Shown: piece by piece, positions 14,910 through 23,900 of the stretch
Position numbering within the stretch: position 1 is the first letter of the stretch
How the letters are laid out: each line of letters opens with the position of its first letter
NCBI GenBank assembly: GCA_963795665.1
Contig: CAWCIP010000005.1
Span: 310,001 to 374,000 of the forward strand
DNA length: 64,000 nt
Direction: 5' to 3'
DNA from: DASUPK01 sp963795665
Lineage (GTDB): Bacteria; Actinomycetota; Thermoleophilia; Solirubrobacterales; 70-9
Program-made: the position numbers and the translations under genes
The notes under the pieces: model-generated
Seen by the model: only the letters and a program-made list of their open reading frames with translations
What the model was told of the DNA's origin: nothing
The model's database searches: none

Positions 14910-14940
14910 GGGGACCCCGCGCAGGATGCGCGGGGTCCCC
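14910..14940 (+). terminator. Intraoperonic stem-loop between pstS and pstC
   Basis: GGGGACCCCGCGC (14910-14922) and its perfect complement GCGCGGGGTCCCC (14928-14940) form a 13-bp stem with a 5-nt loop. There is no U-run, so it is more likely a partial terminator or a 3' mRNA stabiliser that raises pstS expression over pstCAB. Confidence 0.8.
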
Positions 14941-14962
14941 GACCGTCTCCCACGAACACACT

Positions 14963-15920
14963 TTGGAAGCCCACACCGACACCACCACCCAGGCCGGCCA
15001 GATTCTCGCCTCCGCGTCGGGTGGGCGCCGCCGGCCGGGGGACCGGATCTTCTCCAACGCGGCCGTGATCGCCGGTGTCACGGTGCTCGCCCTCCTCGCC
15101 GGCGTCGCGATCTTCCTGGTCGCCGACTCGATCCCGGCCGTGACAGCGAAGACCGCTGACCTCCCCGACGGCAAGACCCTGGTCGACTACATCGCGCCGC
15201 TGGCATTCGGGACCATCCTGGCCGCCGTTGTCGCCGTCGCCATCGCGGTCCCACTCGCGGTCGCCGTGGCCCTGTTCATCAGCCACGTCGCGCCGCGCCG
15301 GATGGCGCTCTCGCTCGCCTACGTCGTCGACCTCCTGGCCGCGATCCCGAGCATCGTCTACGGGCTCTGGGGGATCTTCGTCCTCGGGCCCGGCGATGGT
15401 GCCGATCCTGGACTGGCTGGTCGCGCACCTGAGCTGGATTCCGTTCTTTGCGGGTCCGGCCTCGGTGACGGGCCGGACCATGCTCACCGCCGGGCTCGTC
15501 CTGGCCCTGATGATCCTGCCGATCGTCTCCGCCGTCGCCCGCGAGGTCTTCTCGCAGACGCCCCGCCGGCTGGAGGAGGGCGCGCTCGCCCTCGGCGCGA
15601 CGCGCTGGGAGATGATCCGGATGGCCGTGCTGCCGTTCGGCAAGTCCGCTGTGATCAGCGGCTCGATGCTGGGTCTCGGCCGGGCCCTGGGGGAGACCAT
15701 GGCCGTGGTGATCATCCTCTCGGCGTCCGGCATCGTCACCTTCAACCTGGTCAGCCAGGAGAACCCGACGCCGATCGCGGCCAACATCGCCCTCAAGTTC
15801 CCCGAGTCCTCCGGCGTCGACGTCAATGCCCTGATCGCCTCGGGCCTCGTCCTCTTCGGCATCACCCTCGTCGTCAACATGATCGCCCGGCTGATCATCT
15901 CCCGGTCCGACGTCCAATGA
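14963..15920 (+). CDS. pstC: Phosphate ABC transporter permease PstC (one frameshift)
   Basis: N-terminal part reads from TTG 14963 (AAVIAGVTVLALLAGVAIF, then DYIAPLAFGTILAAVVAVA and DLLAAIPSIVYGLWGIFVLG). After a 1-base shift near 15395 (in GGGCCCGGC) it continues as MVPILDWLVAHLSWIPFF and the EAA loop EEGALALGATRWEMIRMAVL. The joined product has the usual six helices and the length of PstC. The stop overlaps the pstA start as ATGA. Phosphate channel subunit in the cytoplasmic membrane. Confidence 0.88.
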
Positions 15921-17035
15921 CCGACACGAGGGACAGACGCGAGGAGAATCCAGCGGCGGCCTTCGATCCGGCGGAGGGGGTCGCCGCGATCGGGGGCCCG
16001 GGCGTCAGCAGTGGCACGCTGCCGCACTGGTTCCTCCGTGCCGTGGTCGCAGGGTCCGCCCTGATCGCCCTCGCGATCCTGCTCGCCACGGGCGGCTTCA
16101 CCATCGTCCTCTTCTTCATCGTCACCGCGCTGATCGCGCTGCCGACCGCCTACGTCTGGTCCCTCATCACCGAGGGCCGCCGCCAGGCGATGGACCGTCT
16201 GGTGACGCTGGGGATCGTCGCCGGCTTCGGCGTCGCCGTGCTGCCTCTCTTCTCGGTGCTCTACGAGGTGATCAAGCGCGGGACGGCCCGCTTCGACGGC
16301 TCCTTCTTCACCGAGTCCGCCCGCGGGGTGATCGGCGCGGGCGGGGGCGCCCAGCACGCGATCGTCGGCACCCTGGTCATCACTGGCGTCGCCGCCCTGA
16401 TCTCCGTGCCGATCGGAATCATGGCCGCCGTCTACCTGAACGAGTACGGGACGGGCCGCCTGCGCAAGGCGCTGACCTTCTTCGTCGACGTGATGACGGG
16501 GATCCCGTCAATCGTGGCGGGACTGTTCGCCTATGCGCTGTTCGCGGCGTTCCTCGGCCCGGGTATCCGCCTCGGGATCATCGGCTCGGTCGCGCTGACC
16601 GTCCTCATGATTCCAATCGTGATCCGGTCGGCGGAGGAGATCCTGAAGATCGTCCCTGACCACCTCCGCGAGGCCGCCTACGCGCTGGGCACCCCGAAGT
16701 GGAAGGTGGTGACCCGAATCGTCCTGCCGACCGCGCTGGCCGGCCTCGTCACCGGGGTGATGCTGGCGATCGCCCGCGTGATCGGCGAGACGGCGCCGCT
16801 GCTCGTCACCACGGGGGTGATCGACTCGGTCAACACGAACCCACTCAGCGGGAGGATGCAGAACCTCGCGGTCTACGCCTACAGCGAGTACAAGGACCCC
16901 GGGGTCGACGTACAGGCCTCCTACGACAAGGCCTGGGCCGCGGCGCTGACGCTGATCGTGATGGTGATGATCCTCAGCCTGCTTGCTCGCTGGATCTACC
17001 GGCGCTTCGGCACCGACCTTCGGGACACCAGATAG
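15917..17035 (+). CDS. pstA: Phosphate ABC transporter permease PstA
   Basis: 372 residues. A long N-terminal extension with two extra hydrophobic segments (residues about 45-85) precedes the classic PstA core: GTLVITGVAALISVPIGIMA, TFFVDVMTGIPSIVAGLFAY, and the EAA loop LREAAYALGTPKWKVVTRIV. Six core helices plus the extension. The ATG overlaps the pstC stop by 4 nt, so translation is coupled. The extra N-terminal membrane part is longer than in E. coli PstA. Confidence 0.93.
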   Translation: MTDTRDRREENPAAAFDPAEGVAAIGGPGVSSGTLPHWFLRAVVAGSALIALAILLATGGFTIVLFFIVTALIALPTAYVWSLITEGRRQAMDRLVTLGIVAGFGVAVLPLFSVLYEVIKRGTARFDGSFFTESARGVIGAGGGAQHAIVGTLVITGVAALISVPIGIMAAVYLNEYGTGRLRKALTFFVDVMTGIPSIVAGLFAYALFAAFLGPGIRLGIIGSVALTVLMIPIVIRSAEEILKIVPDHLREAAYALGTPKWKVVTRIVLPTALAGLVTGVMLAIARVIGETAPLLVTTGVIDSVNTNPLSGRMQNLAVYAYSEYKDPGVDVQASYDKAWAAALTLIVMVMILSLLARWIYRRFGTDLRDTR

Positions 17036-17073
17036 CGCACGTGAGACTTCGAATGCCCCCTGACAGGAGGAAA

Positions 17074-17965
17074 ATGCCCGAGACAGCAGACACGACCAAG
17101 GAGAAGCGGATCTCCAACGTGGCCACGGATCTCGCCCGCGCGGCCAAGAGGGCCGTCACGCGTGGTGGCGATAAGGTCGAGCGCGTGGCCAAGCGCTTCA
17201 CCGTCAAGGACGTGAACCTGTATCTACGGCGACTTCCACGCCGTCCAGGACGTCTCGATGACGATCGAGCCGAATCAGGTGACGGCCCTGATCGGCTCCT
17301 CGGGCTGCGGGAAGACGACGGTGCTCCGGTCGCTGAACCGTATGCACGAGCTCACCCCGGGTGCGCGGGTCGAGGGAGAGGTTTCGCTCGACGACCAGAA
17401 CATCTACGCGCCCAACGTCGACCCGGTCGAGGTCCGGCGGCTGGTGGGGATGGTGTTCCAGGCGCCTAACCCGTTCCCGACGATGTCGGCGTACGAGAAC
17501 GTCGCCGCCGGCCTCACTCTGAACCGCAGGGGGATCTCGAAGTCCGAGAAGGACGACATCGTCGAGCGGTCACTGCGGGGAGCCCACCTCTGGGATGAGG
17601 TCAAGGACAGGCTCGACCGCAAGGGCTCCGCCCTCTCCGGCGGCCAGCAGCAACGCCTCTGCATCGCCCGCGCGATCGCCGTCGAGCCCGAGGTGCTGTT
17701 GATGGACGAGCCGTGCTCGGCGCTCGATCCCGTCGCCACGCTTGCGGTCGAGGACCTGATCGACGAGCTGAAGACCCGCTACACGATCGTGATCGTCACC
17801 CACAACATGCAGCAGGCGGCCCGCGTCAGCGACGTCACGGCGTTCTTCAACCTGGAGGCGGCCGGCACGCCGGGCCGCCTGGTCGAGATGGACGCCACGG
17901 ACAAGATGTTCACCACGCCGTCCAAGAAGGAGACGGAGGACTACGTCAGCGGGAGGTTCGGCTGA
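17074..17965 (+). CDS. pstB: Phosphate ABC transporter ATPase PstB (one frameshift)
   Basis: ATG 17074 follows a perfect AGGAGG. The first 50 residues are a charged extension not found in most PstB (KEKRISNVATDLARAAKRAV). The ABC domain starts at VKDVNLY; an inserted base near 17225 shifts the frame, after which it reads ALIGSSGCGKTTVLRSLNRM (Walker A), SALSGGQQQRLCIARAIAVE (signature), EVLLMDEPCSALDP (Walker B) and the switch His in IVIVTHNMQQA. It powers phosphate uptake. The stop overlaps the phoU ATG (TGATG). Confidence 0.92.
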
Positions 17966-18666
17966 TGCCCGAGGCACGAATGCACTACCAGGACCAGCTC
18001 GACGAGCTGGAGCGGAATTGCCTGGGCGGGCTCGACCTGGTGATCGCCTCGCTGGACCGCACCATGGAGGCCGTCCAGCACCAGGACATGGAGCTCGCCG
18101 AGCTGGTGATCGCCGACGACGACCGCATCGACGGCCGCTACCTCGAGGTGCACCAGGAGATCCTCACCCTGCTGGCGACCCAGGCGCCGGTGGCGACCGA
18201 CCTGCGGCTGATCTCCGCGCTGCTGCACGTCATGCACTCGATCGAGCGAATGGGCGATCAGTGCGTGAACATCTCCAAGGTCATCCCGCTGACGGGCAAC
18301 GACGCGCCCGTCCACGACGAGATGGTCGACCGCATCCTGCTGATGGGCAAGCAGGGGCGGTCGATGCTCTCGCAGGCGAAGAAGGCGTTCGAGGGGCGCG
18401 ACGTCGAGCTTGCCCGCGACCTGGTCCGGCAGGACGACCTGATCGACAACCTGAACAAGGAGTGCTTCAAGATCGCGGTTCAGGTCGGGGACGAGCAGGA
18501 CGTCCGCGAGTGGGCGATGACGATGATGCTCGTCGCGCGGGCCCTGGAGCGGATCGGCGACAACGCCGTCGACATCGGCGAGCAGGTCGCGTTCGTGGTG
18601 ACCGGGTTGTTCCGCGAGTTCGAAGACGCCTCGCATCCGGGCCAGGCGCCGCTCCCGTCGAGCTAG
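17965..18666 (+). CDS. phoU: Phosphate signalling protein PhoU
   Basis: 233 residues in two three-helix bundles with the repeated PhoU metal-cluster motifs E-x-x-x-D-x-x-x-D: ELVIADDDRIDGRYLEVHQE and ARDLVRQDDLIDNLNKECF. ATDLRLISALLHVMHSIERM and ARALERIGDNAVDIGEQVAF are the conserved inner helices. PhoU links Pst transport to the PhoR kinase and dampens the Pho response. Translationally coupled to pstB; its stop lies 5 nt before the convergent kinase-like gene. Confidence 0.93.
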   Translation: MPEARMHYQDQLDELERNCLGGLDLVIASLDRTMEAVQHQDMELAELVIADDDRIDGRYLEVHQEILTLLATQAPVATDLRLISALLHVMHSIERMGDQCVNISKVIPLTGNDAPVHDEMVDRILLMGKQGRSMLSQAKKAFEGRDVELARDLVRQDDLIDNLNKECFKIAVQVGDEQDVREWAMTMMLVARALERIGDNAVDIGEQVAFVVTGLFREFEDASHPGQAPLPSS

Positions 18667-18670
18667 CCGA

Positions 18671-20164
18671 TCACCAGGACCGCAGGGCCCGCATCCGCGA
18701 GGCCTTCTTGAACTGGTGGCCCTCCATCCGGCCGAGAACGTCGTCGAGCAAGCGCACGGCGTCGGTCGCGTAGGGCCCCTTGTTGAGCATCACGCACTCC
18801 GCCCGTTCGGCCATCGCCGCATCGGTGATCTCGGCTCGATGTCGGCTGCCCTTCTTGACGAAGTTGTCGAGCACCTGGGTCGCCCAGATCACGGGCACGT
18901 GGCCGGCCTCGCAGAGCCAGAGGAGCTCCTCCTGCATCTCCGCCATCCGCCGGCTGCCGACCTCGACGGCCAGGTCGCCGCGCGCGATCATGATCGCGAG
19001 TGGCTGCTGGCCCGCCCCTTGCACGATCAGCTCGGGAAGGTTGGAAACCGCGAGCCGCGTCTCGATCTTTGCCACCAGGCCGACCGAGCCCGCGCTGCGG
19101 GCGGCCAGCTCCTCCTGAAGCCGGGCGATGTCCTCAGGCCGCTGCACGAACGAGTAGCCGATCAGGTCCGCGATCGGCGCCACCGCGTCCAGGGTGTGCA
19201 GGTCGGCGGGGGTCAGCGGGTCGAGCTCCAGTTCGGTCGTCGGGAAGTTGAGGCCCTTCTCGACCCTCAGGTGCTCCCCCTTGTCGCGAGCCTCGGTGAC
19301 GCGGAGGAGCAGACCGTAGTCGAGGCGCCGCTCCACCACGGCGCCGAGCCGTCCTTCATTGACCCAGACTTCGTCCCCCTCCTCGAGCTGGGCCATGGCC
19401 TCGGGAAGGGAGCACTCGAATTGGAGCTCCCACTCGCTGGCCACGGGTACCTCCAATGAGGTCATCAGCAGCCTGTCCTCGAGGTGAACGCGGTCTTCAT
19501 GAGCGACCGTCGTCGAGGCGATCCTTGATCGTGGTCCGCTCAAGTCGAAGCAGACCCGGCACGAGCGGCCGGTTTCGGAGGCCGCGCTGCGGACGTGCTC
19601 GGCCATCTGCGCCCAGGCCGGAACGTCGTCGTGGGCGCAGTTGATCCGGGCGACATCCATCCCTGCGAAGACGAGGCTCCGCACGAGGTTGTAGGACGCC
19701 GCCGCCTCGCTCGGCATCGTCACCATCACGCGGACCGCGCGGTGCTGTGGGGTCGGGCCGAGCACCGCCTCGGTCTGGGCGCGCAGCAGCTCATGCCCGC
19801 GAAAGAAGGAGTCCGCGTCCGGCTGCGACGGCTCGCGTTCAGCCGAACCGATGCTTGCGACAGCCGCAAGCACCGCATCGAGACTGGGCATCACCCGGGC
19901 CTCGCAGCGCCCCAGCGAAGAGAGCCCCAGCGGCATGAGCTCCAGCTGCAGATCTCGCAGGTCGTGGTGGCGCAGGGCGAGATAGAAGGCGAGGTTTCGG
20001 GCGCTTGGGACGTATTCCTCGCGGCGGACTCGAGGCCGCCAGCGATCGAAGATCTCGTCGCCTTCCCGCGCGACCTCTCGGCGCAAGTCCATGACGGCAC
20101 CGTGCAGCCGACGGGCGGTGGCTTCCGAAGCTCGGTGTCCTGTGGTCGTCGGCATGGGTGTCAA
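18671..20164 (-). CDS. Atypical pyruvate kinase-like protein
   Basis: 497 residues. Residues about 140-490 form a PK barrel: RVMVTMPSEAAASYNLV, GMDVARINCAHD, LVAKIETRLAVSNLPELI (KIE with the phosphate-transfer Lys), IARGDLAVEVGS, IWATQVLDNF and RAEITDAAMAERAECVMLNK. Against standard PK, MLSGET is changed to MLNKGP, the B domain is short, and the C-terminal allosteric domain is missing. A 130-residue N-terminal extension contains WRPRVRREEYVPSARNLAFY and DLQLELMPLGLSSLGR. It may be a real but divergent PK or a phosphoenolpyruvate-binding relative. Tail-to-tail with phoU. Confidence 0.75.
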   Translation of the reverse strand: MTPMPTTTGHRASEATARRLHGAVMDLRREVAREGDEIFDRWRPRVRREEYVPSARNLAFYLALRHHDLRDLQLELMPLGLSSLGRCEARVMPSLDAVLAAVASIGSAEREPSQPDADSFFRGHELLRAQTEAVLGPTPQHRAVRVMVTMPSEAAASYNLVRSLVFAGMDVARINCAHDDVPAWAQMAEHVRSAASETGRSCRVCFDLSGPRSRIASTTVAHEDRVHLEDRLLMTSLEVPVASEWELQFECSLPEAMAQLEEGDEVWVNEGRLGAVVERRLDYGLLLRVTEARDKGEHLRVEKGLNFPTTELELDPLTPADLHTLDAVAPIADLIGYSFVQRPEDIARLQEELAARSAGSVGLVAKIETRLAVSNLPELIVQGAGQQPLAIMIARGDLAVEVGSRRMAEMQEELLWLCEAGHVPVIWATQVLDNFVKKGSRHRAEITDAAMAERAECVMLNKGPYATDAVRLLDDVLGRMEGHQFKKASRMRALRSW

Positions 20165-20213
20165 ACAGGATCGTTGCTCGGGCCCTCCCGGACGTGAATG
20201 CCCTGTAAAAGGA

Positions 20214-21204
20214 CTATGCGGCCAGATCCAGCTCCTGCCCAGACTCCGACGCCGGGATGGGGAGCGGCAGGACCTCGGCGAGCCCGGCCGACTGACCGGC
20301 GGGCTCCACGGAGCGTGCCCGCCAGGCCCAGCATGCCCCGGCGTAGAGCAGCACCGCCAGGACCGTCGAGGTGCCGATCACCATGCCCGCGGCCGCCGCG
20401 CTCGGTCAGATCGCTGGCGCCCATCGCTGCGACGGTCGCGGTCGGGGCGGTGCCGACCGCGCCGAGCGGCAGCAGCCCGATCGCTCCCATCGAGAAGAGC
20501 AGCAGCGCCGCGTCGGCCGGGCCGGCCGGCAGCCCGAAGCCGAGCAGCACCAGCCAGGTGCGGACGAGCGCGGCGCCGGTCAGCGCCAACACGAGCCCGA
20601 CCAGCCGGTTACGCGCCCCGGGATCGGCGAGGACGGCAAGCCCTCGCGCGAGCGAGCGGTGGCGAAAGCGCAGGTGGACGAGGCGGAGCGCGCCGAGCGC
20701 GATCAGCGCGCCGCCCATCAGCGCCGCGGGCGCCCACCCGGGGATCGCCGGGACGGCGGTGGCGGCGACGGCGGCGAGCAGGGCCGAGGTGCAGACCTCG
20801 AGCAGGAGGATCGGGGCGTCGGCGAGGGCGACCTGCGAGAGCTCCGGAGCTGCGGCGCCTCCGAGGCGACGAAGGAGGGCGACACGCGTAGGGAGCGCGG
20901 CATGGCCCTGGACCGTGCCGACCAGGAACGAGCCCGCGTTGGCGGTGTGCAGCACGCGGGACGTCGAGGCGGTCGCCACCCGCAGCGTCGAGGACGGTCC
21001 GCCAGGCCTCGGTGCGAATCAGGAGGGTGAGCCGTGTGCGAGCGTCGCGCCTGCGAGGGCCCACGGCGGGCAGGAGACGATTGCCGCCAGCGACATCTGC
21101 GCCGCGGGTCGCGCAGATCCAGCCGATCAGGAGGGCCGCTGCCGCCCCGGGCCCTAGATCGCCGAGGCGGCTCTGCGTGCGCGTCTCCGTCGGGAGGCGT
21201 GCAT
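20214..21204 (-). CDS. YbhN/AglD-type (LPG synthase TM region) membrane protein, frameshifted
   Basis: Pieces in three frames join into one family member: a basic start (MHASRRRRARRAAS, ATG 21204), then AAAALLIGWICATRGADVAG, RTEAWRTVLDAAGG, HTANAGSFLVGTVQGHAALP, RVALLRRLGG, several hydrophobic helices, and MVIGTSTVLAVLLYAGACWA before the stop at 20214-20216. Breaks are near 21145, 20965 and 20395, each in or near a G/C run. The family includes flippase-like domains of lysyl-phosphatidylglycerol synthases and glycosyl-lipid transporters. It sits 50 nt downstream of the PK-like gene start, facing the same way. Confidence 0.65.
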
Positions 21205-21295
21205 TCCGCCCCAGGATTCTGGGGAGCCGGGATTCGGCTCGGCGTTACCGAATGTCACAGATTGCAAAGAAGCTGTGATGCCCGGCGACGGGGCT

Positions 21296-22200
21296 AGACG
21301 ACCGCGTGCGGCCGCCGAAGGGGCCACAGCTTGGACGGCGGCCTCGAACAGGTTGCGCGGCCGAGGGCCGTGGCGGATGAACCTCCAGAATCAGCGGGGC
21401 CCCGGCCTTGCGGGCGAACAGAGGCGCGAGCCGATCCCATGGCACGTTGCCGCGCCCCGGGGGCAGGTGAAGGTCGAGCCGCAGCGGGTCGATCTCGGGA
21501 GAGCCCGAGATCGTCCCGCCGCGCACCGAGATTGTCGTGGAGGTGGAAGAGGACGGCGCGGTCGAGGGCGGGCTCGATCAGCTCGAGCGGGTCGGTGCGC
21601 CGCAGGCGGGCGACGATGTTGGCGTGGCCGATGTCGAGGCAGAGGCCGACGGCGGGCGAGGAGATCCGCTTCGCCATCGTCCGCAGGATCGAGCGGCGTG
21701 AAGGAGAGGGCGTCGGGAGACGGGTAGACGGGCGCCAGGTTCTCGAGGGCGATGATCACCCCGAGACGCTCCGCGCGAGTCGCCAGGGCGGCGAGCGACC
21801 GGGTCTCGGCCAGGCGCGCGTCCTCGCTGGCGGGCTCGTCAGGGAGGTTGGCGGCGTGATAGACGACCAGCGAGGCGTCCACCTCGGCCGCGTAGGAGAT
21901 CAGCCCCTCGAGCGCAAGGTTGCCGTCGCGCGTCCCGGCGCGAATCGACCCGGGGCCGTGGATGACGGGGCGGAGGCCGGCGGTGCCGAGCACCTCGGAG
22001 AGCGCCGCGGCATGCCGGGTGGCCTCACGTGGGCTGACCAGCACCGAGGGCGGGGGAGAGGGGACCTGGACGAAGCGGAACCCGGCCGCCTCGATCTCCT
22101 TCAGGATCGGCGCGGCGGGCCACCAGTCGTAGGGAATGCTGAGTCCGAGTCGTCCGCTTCGGCTCGCTTCGAGGCATCGATTCGAAGGTACGACGGCCAC
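21296..22200 (-). CDS. Sugar phosphate isomerase/epimerase (AP endonuclease 2 fold), frameshifted
   Basis: A TIM-barrel protein split over three frames. N-terminal part: RLGLSIPYDWWPAAPILKEI, HAAALSEVLGTAGLRPVIHG and GVIIALENLAPVYPSPDAL. Middle part in a second frame: AVGLCLDIGHANIVARL and ALDRAVLFHLHDNLG. Third part: LRLDLHLPPGRGNVPWDRLA and AGAPLILEVHPPR. Conserved metal ligands of the xylose-isomerase-like fold (E in ALENL, D and H in CLDIGHAN, H in FHLHDN, E in LEVHP) are all present. Substrate unknown. Start and stop positions are approximate because of the breaks near 21690, 21530 and 21355. Confidence 0.68.
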
Positions 22201-22269
22201 TCCGAAATCCCGTGAAGAGGCTGTGAAGGAAGAAGTTCGCCTGATCTACTGCACCCAGGGTCGACTCGG

Positions 22270-22698
22270 TCAGCCGTCCTGCGGTCGGATAACCACGACC
22301 GGGCAATGAGCGTGGGCGACGCAATGCTGGCTGACGGAGCCGAGCAGCATGCCGGTGAACGCTCCATGGCCCTGGCGGCCGACGACCAGCAGCTGCGCAT
22401 CGCGGGATGCATCGATGAGCGCTTCGGCGGCGTGCCCTTCCACCACCTGAGCGGTGACCGGGACGCGTGGCTGTTTTCCGAGCGCCTGCTCGATGGCCTG
22501 CTCGAGCGCCTTGCGGGCGTCGCCCTCTAGGTCACGCGGCGTGTAGCTGTAGATCTCGGGCAGGCTCCACGCCATCACGGCGTGCAACTCTGCGCCCGTC
22601 AGCTCGGCCTGCCGGGCCGCCCAGCGCAGCGCCTCCAGGCTGCAATGCGAGCCGTCGACCCCGGCCACGATGAGGGTCCGATTCGCATCGCTGGACAT
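22270..22698 (-). CDS. Universal stress protein (UspA family)
   Basis: 142 residues, a single Usp domain. TLIVAGVDGSHCSLEALRWA is the N-terminal nucleotide-binding strand-helix, and VVGRQGHGAFTGMLLGSVSQ is the ATP-binding G-x-x-G-x-G-x-x-x-x-x-G-S motif, so it should be an ATP-binding type. It lies just downstream of the arsenic gene cluster on the same strand and may be cotranscribed with acr3, a setting that would fit general stress protection. Confidence 0.9.
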   Translation of the reverse strand: MSSDANRTLIVAGVDGSHCSLEALRWAARQAELTGAELHAVMAWSLPEIYSYTPRDLEGDARKALEQAIEQALGKQPRVPVTAQVVEGHAAEALIDASRDAQLLVVGRQGHGAFTGMLLGSVSQHCVAHAHCPVVVIRPQDG

Positions 22699-22764
22699 AC
22701 CAAGCCTCGTGTCTCACGTGCAGTCCAGGCAGTTCATCGAGACTCGAGGGGCCCCGCAAGGCGA

Positions 22765-23874
22765 TCACCCAGCGGCTCGGGGGCGGGGGTGAGCGCGGGC
22801 GGGCTCGTCGGGCCACCAGCGCCGCCGCAGCCAGAGCGCGACGTAGACGAGCGTGACGAGGACGGGGACCTCGATGAGCGGGCCGACCACGCCGGCCAGC
22901 GCCTGGCCGGAGCTGGCACCCCAGACGCCGACGGCAACGGCGATCGCCAGCTCGAAGTCGTTCGAGGCGACCGTGAAGGCGAGGGTCGCGGTCTTCGGGT
23001 ACCCGAGGCTCATCGCCCGGCCGAGGAGGAACCCGAGCACCCACATAACGACGAAGTAGGCGAGCAGGGGCAGCGCGATGCGTGCAACCGTCAGCGGGTC
23101 GCCGGTGATGGCGTCGCCCTGGATGGCGAACAGCAGCACGATCGTGAACAGCAGCCCATAGAGCGTGATGGGCGCGATCCGCGGGATGACCGTCGACTCG
23201 AACCAATCGCGGCCGTGCGCGCGCAGGCCCCAGCGGCGAGTGAGATAGCCGGCGGTCAGCGGGATGCCGAGGAAGATGAGCACGGTGCGCGCGACCTCCC
23301 AGATGCTGACCTCGAAGCCCTGGGTGTCGAGCCCGAGCAGGTTGGGCAGGGCGTTGAGGTAGAACCAGCCCAGCAGCGCGTAGGCGACGACCTGGAAGAT
23401 GGCGTTGAAGACGACGAGGACCGCGGCGCGGTCGTTGTCGCCGCCGGCGAGGTCGTTCCAGACGAGCACCATCGCGATGCAGCGCGCCAGGCCGACGACG
23501 ATGACGCCGGTGCGGTAGGCGGGCTCGTCTGCAAGGAAGAGCCAGGCCAGCGTGAACATCAGGGCGGGGCCGACGACCCACGACAGGAACAGCGAGACGC
23601 CGAACATCCGCCCGTCGCCGCGCATCTTCCCCATCTCCTCGTAGCGGACCTTCGTGAGGACCGGGTACATCATCAGCAGCAGTCCCAGAGCGATCGGCAG
23701 ACTCACGGTCCCGACCTCCAGCCTGTCCAGGAAATCGTTGAGCCCGGGAACGAGCGACCCAAGCGCCAGCCCGCCCGCCATCGCCAGCGCAATCCACAGA
23801 GGCAGGAAGCGGTCGAGCGTCGACAGCCGGCGGATGACGGCGGCCTCATCTGGATGGACGGCGGCCTGACTCAC
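22765..23874 (-). CDS. Arsenite efflux transporter Acr3
   Basis: About 370 residues, ten membrane helices. Acr3 signatures: MYPVLTKVRYEEMGKM, VGLARCIAMVLVWNDLAGGD with the essential cysteine, and SLGYPKTATLAFTVASNDFE followed by VGVWGASSGQALAGVVGPLI. Exports arsenite, As(OH)3, across the cytoplasmic membrane. The GTG at 23874 gives the normal Acr3 start; a longer frame upstream would run into arsJ. Gene order with arsJ, an arsenic-type gap and arsC supports the role. Confidence 0.93.
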   Translation of the reverse strand: MSQAAVHPDEAAVIRRLSTLDRFLPLWIALAMAGGLALGSLVPGLNDFLDRLEVGTVSLPIALGLLLMMYPVLTKVRYEEMGKMRGDGRMFGVSLFLSWVVGPALMFTLAWLFLADEPAYRTGVIVVGLARCIAMVLVWNDLAGGDNDRAAVLVVFNAIFQVVAYALLGWFYLNALPNLLGLDTQGFEVSIWEVARTVLIFLGIPLTAGYLTRRWGLRAHGRDWFESTVIPRIAPITLYGLLFTIVLLFAIQGDAITGDPLTVARIALPLLAYFVVMWVLGFLLGRAMSLGYPKTATLAFTVASNDFELAIAVAVGVWGASSGQALAGVVGPLIEVPVLVTLVYVALWLRRRWWPDEPARAHPRPRAAG

Positions 23875-23900
23875 GATGCGACCAATTGTGACGGCGTCAC

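Noticed and set aside
13832..16357. An 841-codon minus-strand open frame opposite pstS-pstC-pstA
   Set aside because: Pure antisense shadow of GC-rich coding sequence; no recognisable domain, low-complexity composition.
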